From Collinsella tanakaei (GTDB lineage: Bacteria; Actinomycetota; Coriobacteriia; Coriobacteriales; Coriobacteriaceae): 64,000 nt of DNA. Numbering within the stretch: the first letter of the stretch is position 1; each line of letters opens with the position of its first letter. This document shows, piece after piece, positions 36,414-45,390 of this stretch. The stretch is from contig NZ_JACJKB010000001.1 in the NCBI RefSeq assembly GCF_016900375.1, positions 1-64,000 of the forward strand, in the 5' to 3' direction. Both the position numbers and the translations under genes were made by a program. The notes below the pieces were generated by a model. The model had not been told where the DNA came from. It searched no databases and saw nothing but the letters and a program-made list of their open reading frames with translations.

Positions 36414-37154
36414 TCAGCGCGCCCCCTTGGAGGGGAAGGCCGCGGCGGTCCCGCCGTGTGTCGCGGCGGGTACCTGCCGAATGCGCTCGTCGCGCACGAG
36501 CCGGCCGTCCTCGATGGCTATGACGCGGTCCGCCATAAGAGCGATATCCTCGTCGTGGGTGATGACGATGAGCGTCTGCTTGAGCTGCCGGTTGGAATCG
36601 CGCAGCAGCCGCATGATCTCGGCTGAGTTCTTGGAGTCGAGGTTGCCCGTGGGTTCGTCGGCGAGCACGACCGCCGGCGCGTTCATGAGCGCGCGACCGA
36701 TCGCCACGCGCTGCTGCTGGCCGCCTGACAGCTGGTTGGGCAGGTAATGCTCGCGCCCGGTGAGCTTGAGCGTGCGCAGCAGCATGTTCAGGCGCTTGTC
36801 GTTGACGCTGCGCCCATCCATGAGCACGGGAAGCGTCATGTTCTCCACGACGTCGAGCACGGGGATCAGGTTGTAGAACTGGTAGACAAGACCGACCTCG
36901 CGGCGGCGGAAGACGGCGAGCTGCTCGTCGGTACGCTCGTAGATGTCCTGCCCCTGCAGGCGCACGGTGCCCGAGGTCGGTCGGTCCACGCCGCCCATGA
37001 GGTGCAGCAGGGTCGATTTACCCGAACCCGAGCTGCCGATGATGGCGATGAACTCGCCCGCCTGAACGGAGAAGCTCACGTCGTCCAGAGCGCGCACGGC
37101 GGTGTCGCCTTCTCCGTAAACCTTGGTCAGATGCTCGATGGTCATGATATCCAT
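36414..37154 (-). CDS. ABC exporter ATPase partner of the large permease
   Basis: 246 aa. ATG 37154 ([14 protein letters not shown]) has AAAGG upstream; the longer start at 37190 has not. Walker A is GSSGSGKST, signature LSGGQQQRV, Walker [13 protein letters not shown], switch His in VITHDEDI: the LolD/BceA class. It is directly followed by the permease, and a 165-base gap with an inverted repeat separates it from the kinase gene. Confidence 0.93.
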   Translation of the reverse strand: MDIMTIEHLTKVYGEGDTAVRALDDVSFSVQAGEFIAIIGSSGSGKSTLLHLMGGVDRPTSGTVRLQGQDIYERTDEQLAVFRRREVGLVYQFYNLIPVLDVVENMTLPVLMDGRSVNDKRLNMLLRTLKLTGREHYLPNQLSGGQQQRVAIGRALMNAPAVVLADEPTGNLDSKNSAEIMRLLRDSNRQLKQTLIVITHDEDIALMADRVIAIEDGRLVRDERIRQVPAATHGGTAAAFPSKGAR

Positions 37155-37220
37155 GGCTGGCCTTTCGTTAGCCGATACGTCATCTACCATACTGGCGAGG
37201 CGGCCTTGCGGCTGGATGAC

Positions 37221-37248
37221 CGCCGCGTGACACTTCTGTCACGCGGCG
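37221..37248. promoter_or_regulatory. 12-bp inverted repeat upstream of the exporter ATPase
   Basis: CGCCGCGTGACA (37221-37232) is the exact complement of 37237-37248, with CTTC between. It contains GTGACA/TGTCAC, the same six bases found as direct repeats before the MacA gene. It has no T-run, so it could be a regulator site, a transcript hairpin, or both. Confidence 0.5.
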
Positions 37249-37319
37249 AAAACGAGGTGCGGCGGGAATCTTTGCCGTCTGATTTTCGAGTGCCATTGCG
37301 CGCGGGTAGGCCCGCGTCG

Positions 37320-38387
37320 TTACACCGCCGTCTTGAAGAAGGCGATCTCGAAGCGTGCCCCGACAGTCGCGCCCGTCTCGTCGGTGACGTTCGATGCCCG
37401 AATGCGGCCGTCCTGTGCGGTGATGAGGCTCTTCGCGAGGGCGAGGCCGATGCCCACGCCCTGGGGCTCGACGCCATCGGCTTCATCGGTTCGGTCGGCT
37501 CCACGGTAGAAGCGCTCGAAGATATGGGGGAGGTCGGCTGCAGCGATGCCGGGGCCGGTATCGGTCACGACGATGCGGAACGCTAGGGCGTCTTCCTGCA
37601 CCCGCACGGAGACGATGCCGCCCGCAGGGGTGTGCTCAAGGCAGTTCTTCAGCACGTTGCGCAGGGCCTCGGCGGTCCAGCTCTGGTCGCCGGTAAACGT
37701 GCTGCCTGGTTGGATCGTGCGGACAAACGTGACGTCGGCGATATCGAAGGCGATGGCGAGAGGGCCGTATGCCTCCTCGACAAGCTTCTCGGCGTCAACG
37801 GGTGCGTGCAGCAGCTTGATCGCGCCGGCATCGACGCGCGCGAGCTTGAGCAGCGACGACACGAGCCACATCACCTGGTTCTGCAGCCGCTCGATGGTGC
37901 GCACCCTCGCCAGGGCGTCGCGACGCGCGTCGGCAGCCAAGCCATCAAGACCGCCGATCTGCTTGCGTAGCAGCTCGGTGGTAAGGCCGAGGGAGGTCAG
38001 CGGCGTCTTCAGCTGATGCGATATGTCTGCCAGGGAGTCGGCGAGCAGGCTCCGGTCGCGCTCGAGCTGGTCCACACTGATGGCGAGCTTCTGCAGGAGC
38101 TTTGCGATCTCGTTGGTCAGGATCGCAAGCTCGCCCTCGCGCGCGCCGTCGAGGAGGGCGGGGCGCTCGGCAAAGAGGCATTCGTCGAGCTGTGCCGCAA
38201 GAAGAGCAATCGCCCGGTAGCGCGCCCGCGTGAACAGCGCCACGACGATGCCGAGGATGCAGGCGGTGCTTATGACCCAAAAGCAGGCGGCTGATCCCGA
38301 GAGCGCGCACGACGCAAGCGCGATCAAAAGCGTGGCGCCGACGTAGGTGCAAACCAGCAGCATGAGTTCGCGGTTGCGCAGCAGCAT
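37320..38387 (-). CDS. Sensor histidine kinase, intramembrane-sensing type
   Basis: 355 aa. Two TM helices (about residues 9-29 and 33-52) are joined by a very short outer loop, so it likely senses a membrane partner or event, as BceS-like kinases do with their ABC transporter. The kinase core has the phospho-His124 in DISHQLKTPLTS, the N box VLKNCLEHTPAGG, G1 DTGPGIA, F box IFERFYRG and G2 GVGIGLALA. It acts with the regulator gene 9 bases upstream (38397). The next genes, the ABC ATPase and permease, are probably its targets or sensor partner. Confidence 0.92.
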   Translation of the reverse strand: MLLRNRELMLLVCTYVGATLLIALASCALSGSAACFWVISTACILGIVVALFTRARYRAIALLAAQLDECLFAERPALLDGAREGELAILTNEIAKLLQKLAISVDQLERDRSLLADSLADISHQLKTPLTSLGLTTELLRKQIGGLDGLAADARRDALARVRTIERLQNQVMWLVSSLLKLARVDAGAIKLLHAPVDAEKLVEEAYGPLAIAFDIADVTFVRTIQPGSTFTGDQSWTAEALRNVLKNCLEHTPAGGIVSVRVQEDALAFRIVVTDTGPGIAAADLPHIFERFYRGADRTDEADGVEPQGVGIGLALAKSLITAQDGRIRASNVTDETGATVGARFEIAFFKTAV

Positions 38388-38396
38388 GCGTCCTCC

Positions 38397-39086
38397 TTAT
38401 CCGCGCGAGCGGTAGCCGAGGCCGCGCACGGTTTCGATGAGCTGCGGGGCCGACGGGTCGTCTTCGATCTTGTTGCGCAGCCGCTTGATATAGACCGACA
38501 GCGTGTTCTCCTCGATATAGGCGCCGGCATCGTCCCACAGCGCATCGCGGATGGCCTCGCGGGTGATGAGCTTGCCGGGGTTTCGGGCGAACAGCAGAAG
38601 CAGGCGGTACTCGAGCGCCGAGAGCACAAGCTCGACGCCGTTTCGCTCGACATGGGCTCGGTCGGGGTCGATCACGATGGACCCGAGTCTCACGGTGCGG
38701 TGCGCAGGCTGACTGCGGCGTAGCGCCGCACCGATGCGCGCCATGAGCTCGCGCGGACGGAACGGTTTCGCCACATAGTCGTCGGCTCCTATGTTGAGGC
38801 CGGTGACCGTGTTGATCTCGTCGTCAGACGCGGTCAGGAAGATCACGGGAACGTCTGGGTGCGCCTGCTTGATGGCCGCGCAGACGGCAAAGCCGTTGCC
38901 CTGGGCAAGGGAGATGTCGAGCAGCGCGAGCTGGTAGCCGAAGGCGCCTGATGAGGAACCGATGCGCGCGATGGCCTCGGCCTGCGTGCGGACAGCGTCG
39001 ACGGCGTACCCTTCCGAGGCCAGAAGCTCGGTCAGGGCACCGATGATAAGCGGGTCGTCTTCGACAAGGAGGATGCGTGCGGTCAT
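38397..39086 (-). CDS. OmpR-family response regulator
   Basis: 229 aa. Receiver domain with acidic pocket VEDDP, phospho-Asp57 (LALLDISLAQG), Thr in LTASDD and Lys in YVAKPFRP. A winged-helix DNA-binding domain follows (LVLSALEYRLLLLFARNPG, ENTLSVYIKRLRNKIED, VRGLGYR). ATG 39086 has AAGGACC upstream; the frame continues 5' but without a start or ribosome site that fits. First gene of the RR-kinase-ATPase-permease order. Likely binds direct repeats such as TGTCAC. Confidence 0.93.
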   Translation of the reverse strand: MTARILLVEDDPLIIGALTELLASEGYAVDAVRTQAEAIARIGSSSGAFGYQLALLDISLAQGNGFAVCAAIKQAHPDVPVIFLTASDDEINTVTGLNIGADDYVAKPFRPRELMARIGAALRRSQPAHRTVRLGSIVIDPDRAHVERNGVELVLSALEYRLLLLFARNPGKLITREAIRDALWDDAGAYIEENTLSVYIKRLRNKIEDDPSAPQLIETVRGLGYRSRG

Positions 39087-39134
39087 GAAGGTCCTTAGCG
39101 GTTTCGGATTTCCAAAGACCATTGTGGCACGAAA

Positions 39135-39164
39135 AGGCGGGGGAGGCGAAAACCTCCCCCGCCT
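39135..39164 (-). terminator. Terminator after the L,D-transpeptidase gene
   Basis: AGGCGGGGGAGG/CCTCCCCCGCCT stem (39135-39146 with 39153-39164). On the minus strand it is followed by TTTTC. It separates the transpeptidase from the regulator gene downstream. Confidence 0.85.
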
Positions 39165-39199
39165 GATGCGGACTATGACGGAACTGTCACCTTGGATGC

Positions 39200-40987
39200 C
39201 TAGTAGTGCGTGATGACGCAGGTGCCCACCGTGATGATGCTGCTCAGCTCGGCGGCCTTCTCGGGCGGCAGATTCACGCAGCCGTGGCTGCCGGTCCACT
39301 GGTAGGCGGTGGGGTCGCCGAAGCTCGAGGACGCCTGCCAGTCGGCATCGTGCAGGCCGACGGCGCCGCCGATGAAGGGCATCCAGTAGTTGACCGGCGT
39401 GCGGTAGTCGGGCTCGCCATCGCCGTCCTCGTCGGCACCGGTCAGGGTCGCGCCGCCGTTGTTGCTGTTCAGGAAGTAGATGCCCGTCGGCGTGTAGTTG
39501 TTGTCGATCGGGCTGCCCGTGATGCAGCCGGACTCCCAGATCACGTTGTCGTTGGCGTCGTAGTAGCGAGCCCACTGCTCGGTGAGGTCGATATCCACAT
39601 AGGACGCCCAGTCGCGCTGGCCCATGCCGTGGTACACGTCGGCGGTCTGCTTCGTGGGAACCTGGATGTCGCCGGTCTGCTTGTTGGCCACGGCATCCTG
39701 GATGAGCTGCGCCAGTGCGGCCTCGTCGCTCACCCAGCCGTAGGTGCCGCCCGACACGGTGCACTGCTTGCCGTCGGCGCGGGTCCAGGTGCGCTCGGTG
39801 CCCACGGTATCCAGCGCGTTCACCGCAAGGTCGCGGATCCAGCCGGAAAGGCCGTCGGAGTTCAGGATGGGGTTGAGCGCCTCGTCGAAGGTGATCCATT
39901 GGGTCATGGTCTTGCCGTCAAGCGTGGCGATGGGCGTGTCGCCGTACTTGAGCGTGACGTTCACGCCGATGATCTCGTTCGCGGCGTCGCAGGCTGCCTG
40001 CAGCTGCTCGTCGGTGGCGCCGCCCGCCAGGGGCTCGTACATGGAGTCGTCGAGCTCGACGGTCATCTCGGCGCGGGAGACGGCATCCTTGACGGCGGCG
40101 ATGATCGCGTCGCGCGAGAGGCGCTGGTTGGAGCGGGCCTTCTCGACGCTGAACTGACCGGTCGCCTCGTCGAAGGCGCCGGCGGTATCGAAGGTGCCCG
40201 GGCGGCTGGCGTTGAACTCGTCGATGGCGGCGCCGAGACCCGCCTCGAGGCCGGCCTCGTCGTAGGTCACGACAAAGGCTGCGCCCTCGTCGTCAGCGGT
40301 CTCTTCCGTATCGTTTCCGGTCATGCCGGAAATGAGCTTGATGGGCCAGAGCAGGGGCTCGTTGGCAGCGAGCACGGCCTCGGCCTCCGCATCGGCATCG
40401 ACGGAGAACGTGCCGGGCTCGGGCGTGTAGTCCCAGGTGAAGCCCAGGCCGGAGACGGAAAGCGAGTAGCTGCCCACGGAGTTCTCGACGAGCTGGGCGG
40501 CGGTCGCGGCGTCGTTCATCGAGACGTCGATGCCGCCGATCTTCGTTCCGGGATAGTACTTGCCCGAGAACACGAAGACGCCCGCGGCGTACGCGATCGC
40601 GAGCACGCCGACGGCGACTCCCAGGCCGATGAAGATGGCACGATGGCTGCGGCGGGGCTTCTCGGAATCGTCGCCGAGCGGCTCGAACGTGCCGGTGATG
40701 GCGGCGTCGAGCTCGGAGTTGCCCGGCACGAAGGTCGTCTGGATGGGGCCGCGGCGCTCAGGCGTGCGCACGGAGGGCATCGCCTGGGTCGGCTGCTGGG
40801 TCTGGGGAAGCGGCTGCTGGGAAGCGGTGACGTCGGCCGATGCGGCAGACCGCTGAGTCGCGGCAGCAGGGGTCGGCACGGTCGGCTGCGCCGTGCGCTG
40901 GGCACGGCTCGCGGCCATCTGCGCGGGCGTGACAGGCGCAAGCGGGTCGGTCCCGGCCGAGCCGGCGCGGTTGGGGGCGTTATCCAT
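39200..40987 (-). CDS. L,D-transpeptidase (YkuD) with VanW-like peptidoglycan-binding domain
   Basis: 595 aa. A Pro/Ala/Gln-rich cytoplasmic leader (1-130), a TM helix (AIFIGLGVAVGVLAIAYAAG), then two PG-binding-4/VanW-type segments with YYPGTKIGGIDVS-like starts. The C-terminal YkuD domain has the catalytic Cys570 in GSHGCVNLPP, preceded by FIGGAVGLHDADW. It makes 3-3 crosslinks in peptidoglycan from tetrapeptide donors, or attaches proteins, at the outer face of the membrane. This enzyme is not inhibited by most penicillins, which fits beside stress-type exporters. Its promoter has a -10-like TATAAT (minus strand, 41053-41058). Confidence 0.92.
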   Translation of the reverse strand: MDNAPNRAGSAGTDPLAPVTPAQMAASRAQRTAQPTVPTPAAATQRSAASADVTASQQPLPQTQQPTQAMPSVRTPERRGPIQTTFVPGNSELDAAITGTFEPLGDDSEKPRRSHRAIFIGLGVAVGVLAIAYAAGVFVFSGKYYPGTKIGGIDVSMNDAATAAQLVENSVGSYSLSVSGLGFTWDYTPEPGTFSVDADAEAEAVLAANEPLLWPIKLISGMTGNDTEETADDEGAAFVVTYDEAGLEAGLGAAIDEFNASRPGTFDTAGAFDEATGQFSVEKARSNQRLSRDAIIAAVKDAVSRAEMTVELDDSMYEPLAGGATDEQLQAACDAANEIIGVNVTLKYGDTPIATLDGKTMTQWITFDEALNPILNSDGLSGWIRDLAVNALDTVGTERTWTRADGKQCTVSGGTYGWVSDEAALAQLIQDAVANKQTGDIQVPTKQTADVYHGMGQRDWASYVDIDLTEQWARYYDANDNVIWESGCITGSPIDNNYTPTGIYFLNSNNGGATLTGADEDGDGEPDYRTPVNYWMPFIGGAVGLHDADWQASSSFGDPTAYQWTGSHGCVNLPPEKAAELSSIITVGTCVITHY

Positions 40988-41165
40988 GTTCGGTCATATC
41001 CTCGTGATCGCTGTGACGGGACGTCTGTCCCGAGTAGGTCTCATGCGCGCCGATTATACCTGCTCAGGCGGGGACTCGCAGGGCCGGCAGGTCGGTTCCA
41101 CAGGGATTTGACCCTACGTTCGCAATTTCCCTGCATTTCATCAACGTTTGCACATCTCAACAGAG

Positions 41166-41198
41166 GGCGGCCCCGAGGCGTATCGCCTCGGGGCCGCC
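41166..41198 (-). terminator. Terminator after L-serine dehydratase
   Basis: 15-bp stem GGCGGCCCCGAGGCG (41166-41180) with its complement (41184-41198) and a TAT loop, just past the minus-strand stop at 41223. The following T-run is weak. Confidence 0.75.
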
Positions 41199-41222
41199 TG
41201 AACGCTTTGGGTTTTCGAGCGC

Positions 41223-42830
41223 TTATCCGCAGATGCCGCAGCTTCGGCAGGCAGCGAGCGCGCTCGGCGCCTGGGCGATGCCGCCCTTGGCCGTCTCGCG
41301 CAGGCTCGAGGGCAGGGCATGGCCGACGGCGAGCATGACCTTGGCCATCTCGTCGAAGGGCACGAGGTTGTGCACGCCGGAGAGCGCGAGCTGGGCGGAG
41401 GAGAACGCCGCCGCCACGCCGATGGCGTTGCGGTTCTGGCAGGGGACCTCAACAAGACCGCCCACGGGATCGCAGACAAGGCCCAGCAGGTTCGACAGCG
41501 CGATGGACGCGGCGTCGAGGGCGCAGGCGGGGGTGCCGCCGAGCATCTGGACGAGCGCGGCCGCGGCCATGGCGGCGGCGCTGCCGACCTCCGCCTGGCA
41601 GCCGCCTTCGGCACCGGCGACGCAGGCCGAGGTGGACAGGTTGAGGCCGATCGCGGCGGCGCAGTACAGGGCGTCCATGATCTCGTGGTCGTCGAGCCCC
41701 AGGTGCTCGGCCTCGGAGAGGATGCAGCTGGGAACGACGCCGGCGGAGCCCGCCGTGGGGGCGGCCACGATGACGCCCATGCTCGCGCTGCGCTCGAGCA
41801 CCGCCATGGCGCGTGCGACGGCCATGGTCTGGACCTCGCCCATGAGGGCGGCAGACAGGCGGCCGGCTCCGTTCAGGGCGATCTCGCGCGCCTCGCCGCC
41901 GATGAAGCCGCCGAGCGAGCGGCTCGGCTGGCGGATGGGGGAGGTGGTCTCGTCGCGCATGACGTCGAGCACGCGGCGCATCGACGCCACGCAGGCGTCC
42001 TCGCCGATGAGGTGCGCCTCGCGGACAGCCATGACGGCACCGATGTTCATGCCGAAGCGCTCGCAGGCGTCGAGCAGCTGCGCGCCGTCGTCGAACAGCT
42101 CCGGCGTGGACACGCCGGGGGCGAGCGACGAGGCGGATCCGGGAAGCTCGATGAACGTCGCGTTATCCACGAGGTCGAGGGCGCGGATGGCAGGAAGGAC
42201 GTCCTTGCCGGGCGCGCTGTCGGTCTCGAATACCGAATACGCCTGTCCGCCCGCCTCGGTGCGGTAGGTGCGGCAAAACGCGATGTTGACCTTGTGCTCG
42301 GCAAGCAGGCCCGTGAGGGCGGCAAGCGCGCCAGGGGCGTCGCGGTGGGCGACGAACAGCGTGCTGTAGGCGCCCGTGATGTCGACGCCCACGCCGTTGA
42401 TGCGCGAGATGCGCACGCGGCCGCCGCCGAGGCTCTCGCCACGGGCGGTGGCGTGCTTGCCCCCTTCGGCATCCATCTCGATGTCGACGGTGTTGGGGTG
42501 CAGGCTCGCGTCATCGCCGCCGATGACGAACTCGAACTCGAGGCCACGGGCGGCAGCGAGGTCGAAGGCGTCGCGGATGCGCTCGTCGTCGGTATCGAGG
42601 CCGAGGATGCCCGCCACGAGGGCGCGGTCGGTGCCGTGCCCTCGGTAGGTGTGCGCAAAGCTGTTCCACAGTGTGAAGCGCACGCGGCGAACTGTGCCCT
42701 CGAGCAGCGAGGCGGCAACGTTCGCGCAGCGCAGGGCGCCTGCGGTATGGGAGGACGAGGGGCCGACCATGATGGGGCCCAAGATCTCGAAGGCCGAGGT
42801 CGTAGCCAGAGTCTGGGGTTTTCCAGCCAT
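41223..42830 (-). CDS. sdaA: L-serine dehydratase, iron-sulfur type, single chain
   Basis: 535 aa, the beta (ASB) domain joined to the alpha catalytic domain. The N-terminal half starts SAFEILGPIMVGPSSSHTAG. The C-terminal half has the three expected cluster cysteines in AEGGCQAEVG, GLVCDPVGG and VEVPCQNRNAIG. The extra end CRSCGICG is cysteine-rich and could sit in the active site or cluster region. It turns L-serine into pyruvate and ammonia, an energy route in gut anaerobes. GGAGCG precedes the ATG. It follows gltX by 46 bases on the same strand and is probably cotranscribed with it. Confidence 0.93.
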   Translation of the reverse strand: MAGKPQTLATTSAFEILGPIMVGPSSSHTAGALRCANVAASLLEGTVRRVRFTLWNSFAHTYRGHGTDRALVAGILGLDTDDERIRDAFDLAAARGLEFEFVIGGDDASLHPNTVDIEMDAEGGKHATARGESLGGGRVRISRINGVGVDITGAYSTLFVAHRDAPGALAALTGLLAEHKVNIAFCRTYRTEAGGQAYSVFETDSAPGKDVLPAIRALDLVDNATFIELPGSASSLAPGVSTPELFDDGAQLLDACERFGMNIGAVMAVREAHLIGEDACVASMRRVLDVMRDETTSPIRQPSRSLGGFIGGEAREIALNGAGRLSAALMGEVQTMAVARAMAVLERSASMGVIVAAPTAGSAGVVPSCILSEAEHLGLDDHEIMDALYCAAAIGLNLSTSACVAGAEGGCQAEVGSAAAMAAAALVQMLGGTPACALDAASIALSNLLGLVCDPVGGLVEVPCQNRNAIGVAAAFSSAQLALSGVHNLVPFDEMAKVMLAVGHALPSSLRETAKGGIAQAPSALAACRSCGICG

Positions 42831-42876
42831 TATCGCTCCATGGGAAACGTCGAGGTGGTACCGCTTGTTTTGGCCG

Positions 42877-44358
42877 CTACAGCGCCATCTCGCGTGCGCG
42901 GTCGATGCGGGCGAGGCAGTCGTCGCGGCCGATGAGCTCCATGGTCTCGCCGAGCGGCGGGCTCACCATGTTGCCGCACTCGGCGACGCGGATGGCCTGG
43001 AACACGATGCGCTTCTTGGCATCGAGGGCCTCGGGCAGCGGCTCCAAGGCGGCGTCGATGGCCGCGGCCTTCCACTCGTCGGCAGGCAGCGTGCCGAGCG
43101 CCACGCGCGCGGCGTCGAGGATCGTGCCCATGCCCTCCTTGGCGAGGCCCTTGGCCACGGACTTTTCGTCGTAGGCGAGGGTCGCCGCTGTGGCGAACAC
43201 GGGGGCGGCCACGGAAGCGGCGTCGGCGGGCATCTTGGTGCGCGGGCGCACGATGCTCGCGAGCAGGTTCCACCAGACGTCGTCGTGCTCGGCACGCACG
43301 GCGGAGATTCCCGCGGCCTCGAGCTGCGGCAGCATGATCTGGTCGGTGAAGGTGGCGTCGTCCATGGCGTTGATGTACTCGGCGTTCATCCAGTCGAGCT
43401 TCTTGGGGTCGAAGGTCGCCGGGTTCTTGGAGATGCGCTCGAGCGAGAACTCGCGTGCGAGAACGTCGCGCGGGATGACGGTGGTCTCGCCGTCGAGCGA
43501 CCAGCCGAGCAGCGCCAGGTAGTTCACGAAGGCGTCGGACAGGTAGCCGGCATCGCGGTACTCCTCGACGGAGGTCGCGCCGTGGCGCTTGGAGAGCTTC
43601 TTGCCGTCGGCGCCGAGAATCATCGAGATGTGCGCGAACGTGGGCACGGGTGCGCCCAGGGCCTCGTAGACCATGACCTGGCGCGGGGTGTTGGACAGGT
43701 GGTCGTCGCCGCGGATGACATGGGTGATGCCCATGAGCGCGTCGTCCACCACGGTGGCGAAGTTGTAGGTCGGCGTGCCGTCGGAGCGGAAGATCACGAA
43801 ATCGTCGAGCTCCTTGGCGTCGAAGACGACCTTGCCGTGCACGGCGTCGTCGATCACGACGTCGCCGCGGCCCTCGGGCACCTTGATGCGCAGGGTGTAG
43901 GGCTCGCCGGCATCCATGCGGGCGCGGGCCTCGGCGGGATCGATGTCTCGGCAGCGGCGCTGGTAGCCCTGGAAGGGGTCCTTGCGCTCCTGGGCGGCCT
44001 TGCGGTCGGCCTCAAGCTGCTCGGGCGTGCAGAAGCAGGGGTAGGCCTTGCCCTCGGCGAGCAGGCGCTCGGCGGCCTCGCGGTAGAGGTCCAGGCGCTC
44101 GGTCTGGGCGTAGGGGCCATAGTCGCCGCCGACCTCGGGACCCTCGTCCCAATCGAGGCCGAGCCAGCGCATGGCGCGCAGGATCACCTGGGTGTTCTCC
44201 TCGGTGGAGCGGGTGGGGTCGGTGTCGTCGATGCGCAGGATGAACGTGCCGCCCATGGCGCGGGCGAAGGCCCAGTTGTAGATGGCCGTGCGGGCGCCGC
44301 CGATATGCAGCTTGCCGGTGGGCGAGGGCGCGAAGCGCACGCGGACGTTTGAGCTCAT
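42877..44358 (-). CDS. gltX: Glutamyl-tRNA synthetase
   Basis: 493 aa. Class I synthetase: RVRFAPSPTGKLHIGGARTA holds the HIGH-type site, and KLSKRHGATS is the KMSKS-type loop. In between lies the GDDHLSNTPRQ motif, and the C-terminal helical part binds the anticodon. It charges tRNA-Glu, for example the two CTC copies in this window, and in many bacteria also tRNA-Gln (then amidated). ATG 44358 has AGAGGAG upstream; the in-frame ATG at 44385 is too far from a ribosome site. sdaA follows downstream. Confidence 0.95.
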   Translation of the reverse strand: MSSNVRVRFAPSPTGKLHIGGARTAIYNWAFARAMGGTFILRIDDTDPTRSTEENTQVILRAMRWLGLDWDEGPEVGGDYGPYAQTERLDLYREAAERLLAEGKAYPCFCTPEQLEADRKAAQERKDPFQGYQRRCRDIDPAEARARMDAGEPYTLRIKVPEGRGDVVIDDAVHGKVVFDAKELDDFVIFRSDGTPTYNFATVVDDALMGITHVIRGDDHLSNTPRQVMVYEALGAPVPTFAHISMILGADGKKLSKRHGATSVEEYRDAGYLSDAFVNYLALLGWSLDGETTVIPRDVLAREFSLERISKNPATFDPKKLDWMNAEYINAMDDATFTDQIMLPQLEAAGISAVRAEHDDVWWNLLASIVRPRTKMPADAASVAAPVFATAATLAYDEKSVAKGLAKEGMGTILDAARVALGTLPADEWKAAAIDAALEPLPEALDAKKRIVFQAIRVAECGNMVSPPLGETMELIGRDDCLARIDRAREMAL

Positions 44359-44396
44359 GGATGCTCCTCTGATAGGTGTATACATAATCGTCCTGC

Positions 44397-44402
44397 ATTA
44401 TA
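44397..44402 (-). promoter_or_regulatory. gltX: -10 box of gltX
   Basis: TATAAT on the minus strand, about 40 bases before the chosen start codon. No convincing -35 box was seen. Confidence 0.5.
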
Positions 44403-44640
44403 TGGCACGGCGCGCTGCGCGGGGTCGTGCCGCGCGATTTGTAGGAGATGCCCAAACTCGGGCCCCTGTCCTGCGGGGCCGTTAAGCTGCCTTCCCATGT
44501 GCGTGCCGTCCCTTTTGAGGCCGCGGTGCCCGCTTGTTCGGAATCGCTGCCGGTTGCTTAAGGCTCAAGCGAGGTTGAAGCGGTACCATTCGGGTATGTA
44601 TGTATGCGTTGGCTTCTGGATAGACAGGGGAGATGGCGAG

Positions 44641-45390
44641 ATGTTCGCAGACGATCCGTTCGCACGAACCGCCGTGGATGAAAACGATGCTGCGGGAGAT
44701 GCGCTCGTCGTTGCCCACGATGCCGCCTATTGCGTGCGCGGCTACCGTTCGTTTGAATTCGCCAGCTTCTCTGCGCGGGCCGGCGAGGTGCTCGCCCTGT
44801 TTGGCACCGACCGTGTTGCCGCTCGCGACCTGGCCCTTGCCTGCGCCGGGCTGGTGCGACCCACCGCAGGTACGCTGAGCGTTGCCGGCATCGATGTTGC
44901 CGGGCGAGCGCGCCTTGCCGCCGGCATCGCCGGGGTCGGCGTGTTCAGCGGTCTTGTCGATGCGGACGGGTCGCTCACCGTCGAGGAGTGCGTCGGGCAC
45001 GAGTTGCGCCTGCGGCGCGCCGCAGGCGTCGATGTGCTCGAGTACCTTGCCGAATTCGGGCTCGCCACCCAGGCCGAGCAGCGTGTGGACATGCTTGCGC
45101 CCGCGGCCCGAGCTCGGCTGTCAGCCGCCCTCGCATGCGCCGGCGGGGTGCGCGTTGCCGCGCTCGACCTCGATGACCCCTTTGCCGATGGCCTTTCCAC
45201 GCGGGATGCCCGTCTGGTCGTAACGCTTGCGCAGCGCTATGCCCGTGCGCATCGCATCTGCGTCGTGGTCGCGACGCGCGAGCCCGCCGTCGCCTGCGCG
45301 GCAGATGCGGCGGTAGCCCTCGATATCCCTGCTGCCGAGGCGCTTGCCTGCCAGATGGCGGCTTCTTCCGAGGAGGTCGGTGCCGCATGA
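44641..45390 (+). CDS. Degenerate ABC ATPase-like protein
   Basis: About 249 aa. The fold order follows an ABC ATPase, but key sites are lost. Where Walker A (GxxGxGKS/T) should be, it reads ALFGTDRVAARDLAL, with no lysine. The signature is worn (MLAPAARARLSAAL), and the Walker B area LDLDDPFADGLS has Asp instead of the catalytic Glu. It may bind without hydrolysing, or act only as a structural partner of the YhgE/Pip protein whose start overlaps its stop (ATGA). ATG 44641 follows GGGGAG by 8 bases; an in-frame start at 44497 lacks support. Base use is like its neighbours, and the frame is intact. Confidence 0.72.
   Translation: MFADDPFARTAVDENDAAGDALVVAHDAAYCVRGYRSFEFASFSARAGEVLALFGTDRVAARDLALACAGLVRPTAGTLSVAGIDVAGRARLAAGIAGVGVFSGLVDADGSLTVEECVGHELRLRRAAGVDVLEYLAEFGLATQAEQRVDMLAPAARARLSAALACAGGVRVAALDLDDPFADGLSTRDARLVVTLAQRYARAHRICVVVATREPAVACAADAAVALDIPAAEALACQMAASSEEVGAA

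Noticed and set aside
39206-41338. A 710-codon plus-strand frame opposite the L,D-transpeptidase
   Set aside because: Antisense shadow; the minus-strand protein has a catalytic motif and TM helix, while this frame has neither.
42840-42876. GGTGGTACCGC, resembling the end of a T-box leader
   Set aside because: It lies on the plus strand between two minus-strand genes; no T-box stem I or terminator precedes a gene in the right direction.
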